Source: Demequina litoralis (GTDB lineage Bacteria > Actinomycetota > Actinomycetes > Actinomycetales > Demequinaceae). From it: a stretch of DNA of 64,000 bases. The notes beneath the pieces are model-generated. The model searched no databases. It was not told the DNA's origin and worked only from the letters and a program-made list of their open reading frames with translations. The translations under genes were made by a program, and so were the position numbers. The stretch spans positions 1-64,000 of the forward strand of contig NZ_JAUHPW010000011.1 in NCBI RefSeq assembly GCF_030418455.1, written 5' to 3'. Positions 16,563-23,836 of this stretch are shown here, piece after piece; positions within the stretch are counted from its first letter, which is position 1; the number at the start of each line of letters is the position of its first letter.

Positions 16563-17544
16563 GGGCGTCCTCCGCGACGGCGGCGAGCACGGCGGCGGCC
16601 GTGGTCGGGTCGTCCACGGTCACGACGAAGCGGCGTCCGCCGCGACGGGTGACCTCGAGCGCGGGACCCGAGCGCATGATGACGCCCGTCGCCCCGGGGA
16701 CCGAGCGGATCCCGTAGCCGCCGTACTGCGCCAGGCCGGAGACCTCGGTGGGGGCGGCGACCTCGACGTCCGCGGCGGGCACGCGCATGCGCACGATGCG
16801 CGCGGCGGACCGCACGGTGAGGCCCGTGGGATCGATCCGCACGTGGAAGACGGTGAACGATGCGGCGAGGAACGCGAGCAGCACGGCGAGCCCCGTGACG
16901 ATCCACGCCACGGCCTCGTCCCCGACGAGCCAGTTGGCGACGGCCGCGACGACCGCGACCAGGACCCCCGCCACGATCGCGGCGAGCGCCGGCGGGCTCA
17001 GCTCGGCCCTCCCCACCCACACCGTGCGCTCGCCGGGCTCGCGCGACAGCGGGCGTGCGGCCACCGCCTCGCGGCGGCGCTCCTCGTGGCGGGGCTGGAC
17101 GAGCCAGCCGAGCGCGCCGACGACCAGCGCCGAGCCGAGCCCCCACCACATCGTCGGCAGGACGGACGGCGCCTGCGCGGCGTCGTCGAGGCCGCGCTGG
17201 ATCAGCAGCGAGCCGACCATGAGGACGGCCATGAGGGTCGCGAGGCCGGCCGCCACCGCCGGCATGAAGCGGAGCACGAAGCCGCGCTCGCCGCGCCGGA
17301 TCGAGCGCAGGCCCGAGGCGCCGAGGACGATCGGGAGCACGCCGCCGACGACCACCGTCATGACCGGCACGAGCGCCGGGGACGCGAAGCCGTCGGGCGA
17401 GCTGCCGCTCCAGTGGGTCGCGACCGGGTCCGGGACGTCCCCGATCACCGCGAGCTCGAGCCCCACCGCCACGGCGCACAGCACCGCCGGCGTCACCACG
17501 CCCACGGCCGTCGCGCGGCCCAGGGCGCCATCGTTCGTCGTCAT
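16546..17544 (-). CDS. DUF1648-type membrane protein
   Basis: A 332 aa membrane protein. The first TM segment is followed by a PDPVATHWSGSSPDGFAS motif characteristic of DUF1648 proteins. Further TM helices lie around residues 60-80, 90-110, 135-155 and 190-245. The C-terminal approximately 90 residues are soluble and PH-domain-like (FHVRIDPTGLTVRS). ATG at 17544 is preferred because GAGGAG lies 5 bases upstream, ruling out the GTG two codons earlier. The gene is cotranscribed with the overlapping gntR. In other genomes similar pairs respond to cell-envelope stress, but function here is unknown. Confidence 0.75.
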   Translation of the reverse strand: MTTNDGALGRATAVGVVTPAVLCAVAVGLELAVIGDVPDPVATHWSGSSPDGFASPALVPVMTVVVGGVLPIVLGASGLRSIRRGERGFVLRFMPAVAAGLATLMAVLMVGSLLIQRGLDDAAQAPSVLPTMWWGLGSALVVGALGWLVQPRHEERRREAVAARPLSREPGERTVWVGRAELSPPALAAIVAGVLVAVVAAVANWLVGDEAVAWIVTGLAVLLAFLAASFTVFHVRIDPTGLTVRSAARIVRMRVPAADVEVAAPTEVSGLAQYGGYGIRSVPGATGVIMRSGPALEVTRRGGRRFVVTVDDPTTAAAVLAAVAEDAHAAQD

Positions 17545-17562
17545 CGCCACTCCTCGGCAGTT

Positions 17563-17581
17563 GTTATAGATGAACTATAAC
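17563..17581. promoter_or_regulatory. Inverted repeat GTTATAG-N5-CTATAAC
   Basis: Perfect 7-base arms separated by ATGAA, 19 bases upstream of the DUF1648 start. It is AT-rich in a GC-rich background, so it may include the promoter -10 region. Position and symmetry fit the operator of the co-transcribed YtrA-type GntR regulator. Confidence 0.7.
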
Positions 17582-17602
17582 ACTAGGCGCGCCCCGTTCC
17601 CC

Positions 17603-17699
17603 CGACAGTGCGCACGGATCTCGCCCCGACACGCCGTGGAACTCGGCCGATGCGCGGCCTCGGCGCGGCGTGTCGCCGCGGATTCCGTGCGGAGTGTCG
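17603..17699. repeat. Long imperfect palindromic intergenic element, family A copy 1
   Basis: Arms 17603-17635 and 17667-17699 are complementary at 26 of 33 positions. The left arm begins CGACAGTGCGCACGGA; the right arm contains GCGGATTCCGTGC. A second copy at 30330-30426 shares both segments. It sits between the DUF1801 stop codon and the DUF1648 operator. Confidence 0.8.
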
Positions 17700-17710
17700 A
17701 AGGGCGGCGC

Positions 17711-18142
17711 TCAGGACACCGCGAGCGCCTCGCGCGCCATCTCCGTCACGACCGCGAGGTCGAGGTCCTCGAGCCGCCGGAACGTGACCGCCGCCGCGCC
17801 GGTCCTCACCTTGCCGAGCCGATCGGCGTACCGGTGCGCGAGGTACGCGCCGTCCGCGACCGCGTTGACGTAGAGGCTCACATGGCCCTTCTGCTCCGCG
17901 AGCCCGATGAGGAACCACTCGACGTCCTCGCCGCGCGGGCGCGGCTGCGAGATGTCGCCGTAGCCCACGATCGCCTGCTCGGTACCGCCCCAGAAGACGC
18001 CGCGCCACAGGGTGCGGGACACCCCCGGCATGCCGGCGCGCAGCGCCGCGTCGACCGCGACCAGCAGCTCCGCGCGCGGGCTCGCGGCGAGGAACGCGTC
18101 GACGTCGTCGTCGGTCCGCCGCATCGAGTCGGGGCCGGCCAT
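17711..18142 (-). CDS. DUF1801 domain protein
   Basis: A 143 aa cytoplasmic protein. The segment WFLIGLAEQKGHVSLYVN, followed by the downstream LGKVRTG and FRRLEDLDLAVV, is the familiar DUF1801 (YdhG-like) pattern. The biochemical role of the family is not established. ATG at 18142 is chosen because GGAGG lies 6 bases upstream; longer in-frame starts would run into the tRNA terminator. One GGACGATGCG copy (18162-18171, minus strand) is in the short leader. Confidence 0.75.
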   Translation of the reverse strand: MAGPDSMRRTDDDVDAFLAASPRAELLVAVDAALRAGMPGVSRTLWRGVFWGGTEQAIVGYGDISQPRPRGEDVEWFLIGLAEQKGHVSLYVNAVADGAYLAHRYADRLGKVRTGAAAVTFRRLEDLDLAVVTEMAREALAVS

Positions 18143-18202
18143 GGCACACCTCCTGTACCGCCGCATCGTCCCACGCGACGGCTCCCGCCGCCCGGGAAAC
18201 AC

Positions 18203-18230
18203 GAAAGGCCGCTCCGAAGAGCGGCCTTTC
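18203..18230 (-). terminator. Strong hairpin terminator downstream of tRNA-Ala
   Basis: Perfect 12-base arms (GAAAGGCCGCTC at 18203-18214 and its complement at 18219-18230) with a CGAA loop. On the minus strand it begins 25 bases after the tRNA 3' end, which makes it the tRNA terminator. Confidence 0.85.
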
Positions 18231-18254
18231 GCCAAGTGCTGTCTCAACACTTCG

Positions 18255-18327
18255 TGGAGCTGAGGGGACTCGAACCCCTGACCCCCTGCATGCCATGCAG
18301 GTGCGCTACCAGCTGCGCCACAGCCCC
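18255..18327 (-). tRNA. tRNA-Ala (anticodon GGC)
   Basis: On the minus strand the 73-base sequence starts GGGGCTGTGGCGCAGC and ends in GCTCCA. The acceptor arm pairs with one G-U. The D-loop has AGCTGGTAGC, the anticodon stem CCTGC/GCAGG closes the loop ATGGCAT (anticodon GGC, reading GCC), and the T-arm contains GGTTCGAGTCC. CCA is not encoded. It lies between the phosphatase gene and DUF1801. Confidence 0.95.
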
Positions 18328-18366
18328 GTCATCCTTGCGGATTCCGTGCTCCTGAGAGCGAGATAG

Positions 18367-18397
18367 ATACTAGCCCAGATTCTTGGCGAAGTGTTAA
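18367..18397 (-). promoter_or_regulatory. Candidate promoter for tRNA-Ala
   Basis: On the minus strand TTAACA (18392-18397) and TAGTAT (18367-18372) are separated by 19 bases, about 39 bases upstream of the tRNA 5' end. The -10 is good, the -35 and spacing only fair. The -35 overlaps the stop codon of the upstream phosphatase gene. Confidence 0.45.
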
Positions 18398-19023
18398 TCG
18401 GCGTCGGCCGACTCGTCTACCAGCGACGACGCGATGGATAGGCCGTAGCGGGCGACGGACCAGCGGTCCCCCGTGGACTCGAGCACGTTCCAGTGGGCGT
18501 GCGGAAGCTTCCCGAGGACGGTCGAGTGGACGTCGAGCCCGAGCAGCGCGAGCGAGCCGAGCATGATCGCGGAGCCGTGGCTCACGGCCACGACGAGGCG
18601 CGCCCCCTCGCAGGCCTCGGCGAGCCCCTCGGCGACGCGGGCGGCGACGTCGGTCGCCTTGCCCCAGCCCTCGATGCGCGGGTCGAGGCCCTGGTGGCGC
18701 CGGTCGTACTCGCGGGGCCAACGCTCGCGCACCTCGTCGAGCGTGAGGCCCTCCCACTCGCCGTACGAGCGCTGCGTGAGGCGCGCATCGGGGCGGGCGG
18801 GCACCCCGGTGAGGGCGGACAGCTCCGCGGCGGTGTCGGCGGCGCGCAGCAGCGGCGAGCAGACGATGCGGTCCGGCGTGCCGTAGGTGCCGTGGAGCAC
18901 CCCGGCGGCCTCGCGGGCCTGGAGCCGCCCCTCCTCTCCCAGCGGCACGTCGAGCGAGCCCTGGAGGCGGCCCTCGGCGTTGTAGCCGGTGCGCCCGTGG
19001 CGCATGAGGACGAGGACGGTCAC
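18394..19023 (-). CDS. Histidine phosphatase superfamily protein (copy 1)
   Basis: A 209 aa protein with the catalytic RHG motif in VLVLMRHGRTGYNAEGRLQG at the N-terminus, the second-arginine region (CSPLLRAADTA), the acid region YGEWEGL, and the second His in VVAVSHGSAIM. The superfamily includes phosphoglycerate mutases and alpha-ribazole or sugar phosphatases. GTG at 19023 shares GTGA with the stop codon of the upstream paralogue, indicating translational coupling. It is the last gene of the nadD-rsfS-phosphatase cluster and is followed by tRNA-Ala. Confidence 0.88.
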   Translation of the reverse strand: MTVLVLMRHGRTGYNAEGRLQGSLDVPLGEEGRLQAREAAGVLHGTYGTPDRIVCSPLLRAADTAAELSALTGVPARPDARLTQRSYGEWEGLTLDEVRERWPREYDRRHQGLDPRIEGWGKATDVAARVAEGLAEACEGARLVVAVSHGSAIMLGSLALLGLDVHSTVLGKLPHAHWNVLESTGDRWSVARYGLSIASSLVDESADAD

Positions 19024-19640
19024 GACGCCACCTCGACGGCCGGCGCGCCCACGTTGTGGCTCTCGAGCGACCAGCCGCCCGCGGCGGACGGGACGAGGCG
19101 CGACCACGCGGCGTTGTGGAGGCTGCCGAGCGTGCGCCCCTCGAGCGGGAGGCCGAGCATCGCGAGCAGCAGCATGCGGCCCGACGAGCCGTGCGCGACG
19201 AGCACGAGGTCGCCGGGCGTCCGCGCGACCCACTCCTCCACGGCGGCGGTCGTGCGGGCGGCGACCTCGGCGTGGGTCTCGTAGCCGTCGAAGTCGGGCT
19301 CGTAGCCGGCCTTCCAGGCGGCGTGGTCGTCGGGGAAGCGGGTGGCGCGCTCATGCGCGTCCAAGCCCTCCCACGGGCCGTAGCGGCGCTCCCCCAGGCG
19401 CGCGTCCTGATGCATCGACGCGGGCCGGTCGCCCACGATGATGCGCGCCGTCTCGACGGCGCGGCCGAGCAGCGAGGAGACCACGACGGGCTCGCCCTCG
19501 AGGGCCGGCCACAGGGACGATGCGGCGGCCCGGGCCTGCGCGCGCCCCGTGTCGTTCAGCGGGATGTCGGTCGAGCCCTGGAGCCGCCCCTCGCGGTTCC
19601 AGTCCGTCTGTCCGTGCCGGACGAGGAAGACGCGCGTCAC
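19020..19640 (-). CDS. Histidine phosphatase superfamily protein (copy 2)
   Basis: A 206 aa paralogue of the downstream phosphatase: VFLVRHGQTDWNREGRLQG, then SSLLGRAVETA, YGPWEGLDAHE and LVLVAHGSSGRML. The REGRLQGSTDIPLNDTGR stretch is typical of the phosphoglycerate-mutase-like phosphatase commonly found next to rsfS in actinobacteria. GTG 19640 overlaps the rsfS stop codon (GTGA). The physiological substrate is not known. Confidence 0.88.
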   Translation of the reverse strand: MTRVFLVRHGQTDWNREGRLQGSTDIPLNDTGRAQARAAASSLWPALEGEPVVVSSLLGRAVETARIIVGDRPASMHQDARLGERRYGPWEGLDAHERATRFPDDHAAWKAGYEPDFDGYETHAEVAARTTAAVEEWVARTPGDLVLVAHGSSGRMLLLAMLGLPLEGRTLGSLHNAAWSRLVPSAAGGWSLESHNVGAPAVEVAS

Positions 19641-19999
19641 TCGCCGAGCTGCAGGTCGATGACCGGGCAGTCCTTCCACAGACGCTCGAGCTCGTAGTAG
19701 CCGCGCTCCTCGTCGTGCATGACATGGACGATCACGTCGTTGAAGTCCAGCAGCGCCCAGCGGCCCTCGCGGATCCCCTCGCGGCGGATGGCCTTGGCGC
19801 CGTGCTGGTGGAGCTCGTCCTCGACGGCCTCGGCGATCGCGGCGACCTGGCGCTCGTTGGACGCGGACGCGATGACGAAGGCGTCGGACAGCGGCAGGTG
19901 CGCCGAGACGTCGAGCGCGAGGATGTCCTCCGCCTTCTTCGCATCGGCCGCGTGCGCGGCGGCCCGGACCAGCTCGAGGGCCCGCTCGGTGGCGCTCAT
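19637..19999 (-). CDS. rsfS: Ribosomal silencing factor RsfS
   Basis: A 120 aa RsfS/Iojap protein: KKAEDILALDVSAHLPLSDA, FVIASASNERQVAAIAEAVE, REGIREGRWALLDFNDVIVH and the C-terminal WKDCPVIDL. It binds ribosomal protein uL14 and blocks joining of the 30S and 50S subunits in poor nutrient conditions. Its ATG overlaps the stop codon of the upstream Glu-rich protein gene (ATGA), and its own stop overlaps the next GTG. The nadD-rsfS association is widely conserved. Confidence 0.95.
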   Translation of the reverse strand: MSATERALELVRAAAHAADAKKAEDILALDVSAHLPLSDAFVIASASNERQVAAIAEAVEDELHQHGAKAIRREGIREGRWALLDFNDVIVHVMHDEERGYYELERLWKDCPVIDLQLGE

Positions 20000-21666
20000 C
20001 AGGCGTTCCCCGTGAGGTGCCACACGAGCACGCCGAGCAGGAACGCGACGGCACCGATCACCGCGAGGTGCGCCCACGCGAAGTGGTGCGCGCCCTCCTC
20101 GGGGGCCTCGGGCTGCGGGCGGCGCGGGTACTCGTCGCCGGGAGCGCCGGGCAGGTCCGTGCCGGACGGCTCGTCCCCGACCTCGCCCGCGGGGGCCGTG
20201 CCCGCGGAGGACGACGTCGACGCGTAGCCGTGCATGATCTTGGTGAAGTCCGGGATCGGGATGTCCTCGGACGGGGCGTAGTCGGCGACCTCGCGCGTCT
20301 GGGCCTGCGCGAGCGGGTGGGCGTCCCACCGCGTGGGCGCCGACGCGCTCGCCTGCGCGACGTGACGCATGCCCGCCGGCACGATCGCGGAGCCGCCCGA
20401 CGGCGTCGCCGACGTGGCGGTCTCGGTCGCGGCCTCCGCCTCGACGGGCGCGGGGGCCTCGGTCACGGCGGTGCCCCGCTGCGGGAGGCCCTGGGCGGCC
20501 GCCTCCGCGGCCAGGGCGGGCGCGTAGGTGTCCTCGAGGTCGTCGGCGGCGTCCTCATCGGGGGCGCTGGCCGACTCGGCCTGCGCGTAGACCTCGGCGG
20601 GGTCGAGCACCTCGGTCTCGACGTCCTCCTCCATCACGCCGGGCTCGGCGCCCTGCGGCTCCACCTCGGGGGAGGACACGGCCTCGGGCTCCGCCTCCGG
20701 GGCGGCGTCCTCCGCCGGCACGTCCTCGGGCGCCTCCGCAGGCTCCGGCGCCGGCGCGCGCCGGGCCTGCTGCGCGCGGGTGATGCCGGCCATCGCCTCG
20801 GCGGTCAGCCGGCGGATCTCCGCGGCCGGGTCGTCGGCGTCGGGCTGGGGCGCGGGCGTCTCGGGGGTGCCGCCGGGAGGCGTCACGGTCTCGCCGCGGG
20901 CCACCCGCTCCTCGAGGCGACGCGCCTGCAGCGAGCCCGGCGGGAACAGGTGACGGTACTCCTCGGGGATCGTGTCGATCGCACCCGTGGGCGTGGGCTC
21001 CTCGGCGACGGGCTCGGGCTCGGCCTCCGCGACCGGCTCGTCCCCGGCCTGCGGCTCGAACGCCTCGGGCTCCGGCTCGGCGGGCTGCTCCGGCTCCGGC
21101 TCCGGCGCGACGGCCTCGACCATCGGCTGGGTCTCCTCCTGAGGGATCACCTCAGGCTCCCAGGCGTCCTCGGGCGCGGGCTGGGCCTCGGCGGCCGGCT
21201 TCGGCTCGGGCTCGGGCTCCGTCATGACGGGCTCGTCGACAACGTCCTCGGGCTCGACGGGCGCCTCCGCAGCAGCCTCGGCCTCCGGCTCCGGCTCTGC
21301 CTCCGGCTCGGGCGCCTCCACGGCTGCCGCCTCGGGCTCGGCCTCGGGCACAGCCTCGGCCTCCGGCTCCGCCGCACGTTCCGCACGACGGCGGGCCACC
21401 ATCTCCTGCGCCTCGAGGAGGTCCGGCGTCATCGCGGGCAGCTGGCCCGTGGCGATGAGCTCCTCCTCCTGGGTCCACGTCTCGACGCCGCGCTCGCCGC
21501 GCTCGAGCGCGCGGCGCTCCTTGCGGGTGAGCGGCGTGCCGTCGGGATGCGTCGGCGGACCCGGGACGGCTGCGGTGATCGGCGTGGTGGGCTCCTCGGG
21601 GGCGGCCTTCCTGAGCTCGGCCTCTCGACGCTCTCTGCGCGACAAAGGCCTGCCCTGGTCAGTCAT
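19999..21666 (-). CDS. Glu/Pro/Ala-rich tail-anchored protein of unknown function
   Basis: A 555 aa protein. The N-terminus is basic (SRRERREAELRK and LTRKERRALERGE). A long acidic low-complexity region rich in E-A-P-E repeats follows (about residues 95-250 and 300-370). A single hydrophobic helix, AHLAVIGAVAFLLGVLVWHL, sits at the very C-terminus, so the protein is probably tail-anchored with its bulk in the cytoplasm. The segment EEYRHLFPPGSLQARRLEER is the only clearly structured-looking part. ATG 21666 has GGAGG 5 bases upstream and overlaps the end of nadD; its stop overlaps the rsfS start. Function unknown; partners are probably found through the disordered acidic region (inference). 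Confidence 0.75.
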   Translation of the reverse strand: MTDQGRPLSRRERREAELRKAAPEEPTTPITAAVPGPPTHPDGTPLTRKERRALERGERGVETWTQEEELIATGQLPAMTPDLLEAQEMVARRRAERAAEPEAEAVPEAEPEAAAVEAPEPEAEPEPEAEAAAEAPVEPEDVVDEPVMTEPEPEPKPAAEAQPAPEDAWEPEVIPQEETQPMVEAVAPEPEPEQPAEPEPEAFEPQAGDEPVAEAEPEPVAEEPTPTGAIDTIPEEYRHLFPPGSLQARRLEERVARGETVTPPGGTPETPAPQPDADDPAAEIRRLTAEAMAGITRAQQARRAPAPEPAEAPEDVPAEDAAPEAEPEAVSSPEVEPQGAEPGVMEEDVETEVLDPAEVYAQAESASAPDEDAADDLEDTYAPALAAEAAAQGLPQRGTAVTEAPAPVEAEAATETATSATPSGGSAIVPAGMRHVAQASASAPTRWDAHPLAQAQTREVADYAPSEDIPIPDFTKIMHGYASTSSSAGTAPAGEVGDEPSGTDLPGAPGDEYPRRPQPEAPEEGAHHFAWAHLAVIGAVAFLLGVLVWHLTGNA

Positions 21667-22255
21667 CAAGTCCTCCGTAGTAGAGCCCGTTCATGGCGAT
21701 GTAGTCGGCCACGGATCGGGGTACAAGGTAGCGGATCGGCAACCCGGCCCTCACCCGGCGACGCACATCGGTCGACGATATCGCCAGCGAAGGGGTCTCC
21801 ACCAGGATATGTGGCCATTCCGACTCCTCCAACGAATGACCGGGCCGTGTCACTCCCACGAAGTTCGCCAGACCCGGCAGCCGGTCGGCGTCCCGCCACT
21901 CGTCGAGCCGTGCCAGCGCATCGGCCCCGGTGATGAAGAACAGCTCGGCGTCGGGCCGCTGCTCCCGCAGATCGACGAGGGTGTCGACCGTGTAGGTGAC
22001 GCCGCCGCGCTCGATGTCGACGGGCGACACCGCGAAGCGCTCGTCCTCCGCGGCCGCGAGCTCGCACATCGCGAGCCGATGCGCGGGCGACGCGGCGTCG
22101 ATCCCCTGCTTGAACGGCTGCGAGTATGCGGGCGTCAGCAGGATCTGGTCGAGCCCCAGGCGCGCGCACACCTCCGAGGCCGCCGCGAGGTGGCCGTGGT
22201 GGATCGGATCGAACGTGCCGCCGAGCACGCCCACTCGCGCGAGGGGCGACCCCAC
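21659..22255 (-). CDS. nadD: Nicotinate-nucleotide adenylyltransferase NadD
   Basis: A 198 aa nucleotidyltransferase with VGVLGGTFDPIHHGHLAAAS (HxGH motif), TPAYSQPFKQG, and the C-terminal SISSTDVRRR-type motif (here LAISSTDVRRRVRAG). It makes deamido-NAD from nicotinate mononucleotide and ATP. GTG 22255 is one base from the stop codon of the upstream small membrane protein. The 3' end overlaps the Glu-rich protein gene. Confidence 0.95.
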   Translation of the reverse strand: MGSPLARVGVLGGTFDPIHHGHLAAASEVCARLGLDQILLTPAYSQPFKQGIDAASPAHRLAMCELAAAEDERFAVSPVDIERGGVTYTVDTLVDLREQRPDAELFFITGADALARLDEWRDADRLPGLANFVGVTRPGHSLEESEWPHILVETPSLAISSTDVRRRVRAGLPIRYLVPRSVADYIAMNGLYYGGLDD

Positions 22256-22256
22256 G

Positions 22257-22403
22257 TCAGTGGCGCGTGCCGACGCTCCGGAACGCGTACGTCACGAACA
22301 GCAGCGCCATCAGGCCCGTGAAGGCCAGCAGCCCGATCGCGGGCGCGCTGATGGGGAGCTCGTTGACGACGTGCGACGTGGTCTCGACGGCCTCGGTGAT
22401 CAT
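22257..22403 (-). CDS. Small single-pass membrane protein
   Basis: A 48 aa protein, MITEAVETTSHVVNELPISA then one hydrophobic helix (PAIGLLAFTGLMALLFVTYAF) and a basic tail. ATG 22403 has AGGAGGAG upstream. Similar short proteins of unknown role commonly sit between proA and nadD in actinobacteria. It abuts the nadD GTG with one base between, so the two are cotranslated. Confidence 0.75.
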   Translation of the reverse strand: MITEAVETTSHVVNELPISAPAIGLLAFTGLMALLFVTYAFRSVGTRH

Positions 22404-22468
22404 GGGGGGACTCCTCCTGATGTTGTCTCCCGCGATTATGGCACCGCCGGGGACGATGCGGGGACGGC

Positions 22469-23752
22469 TCAGCCGCGGATGTGGCCCTCGCCGTACGCGA
22501 CCCACGTCGTCGTGGTGAGCTCGCCCAGCCCCATCGGGCCGCGAGCATGCAGCTTCTGCGTGGAGATCCCGATCTCCGCGCCGAGGCCGAACTCGCCGCC
22601 GTCGGTGAACCGGGTCGACGCGTTCACCATGACAGCGGCGGAGTCGATGTGGGCCACGAAGTGCTGCGCCGCGTCGATGTCGTTGGTGACGATCGCCTCG
22701 GTGTGGCCCGTCGAGTAGCGCGCGATGTGCGCGATCGCCTCGTCCATCGAGTCGACGACCTTGACCGCGAGGTCGAGCGACAGGTACTCGGTCGCCCAGT
22801 CCTCCTCGGTCGCCGCGACGGTGGGGACGTTGGCCGGCGCGAGGTCGGCCGCCGCATCGTCCGCGTGGATGGTCACGCCCGCCTCGTGGAGCTGCTCGAG
22901 GATCACCGGAAGGTAGTCGGCCGCGTCCTTGTGGACCAGCAGCGTCTCCGCCGCGTTGCACACGCCCACGCGGTGGGTCTTGGAGTTGAGCACGATCGCC
23001 GCCGCACGGTCGAGCGGCGCGGACGCGTCGAGGTAGACGTGGCAGTTGCCCTCGCCGGTCTCGATCGCGGGCACCGTGGACTCGCGCACCACGGTCTGGA
23101 TGAGGTCGCGGCCACCGCGCGGCACGAGGACGTCGACCAGCCCGCGGGCGTTCATGAGGACGCGCGCGCCCTCGCGCCCGTACGCGTCGATCGACTGCAC
23201 CGCGTCGCGCGGCAGGCCCACCCCCTCGAGCGCGTCCTGGAGGACCTCGACGATGACCTCGTTCGAGCTCGCCGCCGCCGATCCGCCGCGCAGCACCGCG
23301 GCGTTGCCGGACTTCAGCGACAGGCCCGCGGCGTCGACCGTGACGTTGGGTCGCGCCTCGTAGATCATGCCGACCACGCCCATCGGCACGGCCTTCTGGA
23401 TGAGGCGGATGCCGTTGGGCAGCGTCGAGCCGCGCTTGACCTCCCCCACGGGGTCGGGCAGCGTCGCGACGTAGCGCAGCGCCTCGGCGATCGTCGCGAT
23501 CCGCCCCTCGTCGAGCGCGAGGCGGTCGAGCAGGCCCGGGCTCATGCCGTTCGCGCGGCCGCGCTCGAGGTCCTTCGCGTTGGCCTCGACGATGCGCGCG
23601 CCCTGGGCGACCAGCGCATCGGCCATGGCGTGGAGCGCATCGTTCTTGACGGTCGTCGTGGCGGTCGCGAGCGCGCGCGAGGCGAGCTTGGCGCGACGGC
23701 AGGCCTCGAGGACGGCGGACTCGACATCGGTGGGGATCGCGGTCTCGGTCAT
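22469..23752 (-). CDS. proA: Gamma-glutamyl phosphate reductase ProA
   Basis: A 427 aa enzyme of proline synthesis reducing glutamyl-5-phosphate to the semialdehyde with NADPH. Seen are [46 protein letters not shown], the catalytic cysteine in [13 protein letters not shown], and the C-terminal [23 protein letters not shown] 23752 gives the family length. ProB is encoded nearby but separated by the P-type ATPase gene. GGACGATGCG copies flank the gene at 22451 and 23822. Confidence 0.97.
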   Translation of the reverse strand: MTETAIPTDVESAVLEACRRAKLASRALATATTTVKNDALHAMADALVAQGARIVEANAKDLERGRANGMSPGLLDRLALDEGRIATIAEALRYVATLPDPVGEVKRGSTLPNGIRLIQKAVPMGVVGMIYEARPNVTVDAAGLSLKSGNAAVLRGGSAAASSNEVIVEVLQDALEGVGLPRDAVQSIDAYGREGARVLMNARGLVDVLVPRGGRDLIQTVVRESTVPAIETGEGNCHVYLDASAPLDRAAAIVLNSKTHRVGVCNAAETLLVHKDAADYLPVILEQLHEAGVTIHADDAAADLAPANVPTVAATEEDWATEYLSLDLAVKVVDSMDEAIAHIARYSTGHTEAIVTNDIDAAQHFVAHIDSAAVMVNASTRFTDGGEFGLGAEIGISTQKLHARGPMGLGELTTTTWVAYGEGHIRG

Positions 23753-23836
23753 GGCACTCGAGTCTAGGAGCCTCGAGGGTGCCTGCCCAGGGGTGGCTGG
23801 CACCTTCCCCCTGCCGCCGGGGGACGATGCGGGGGC

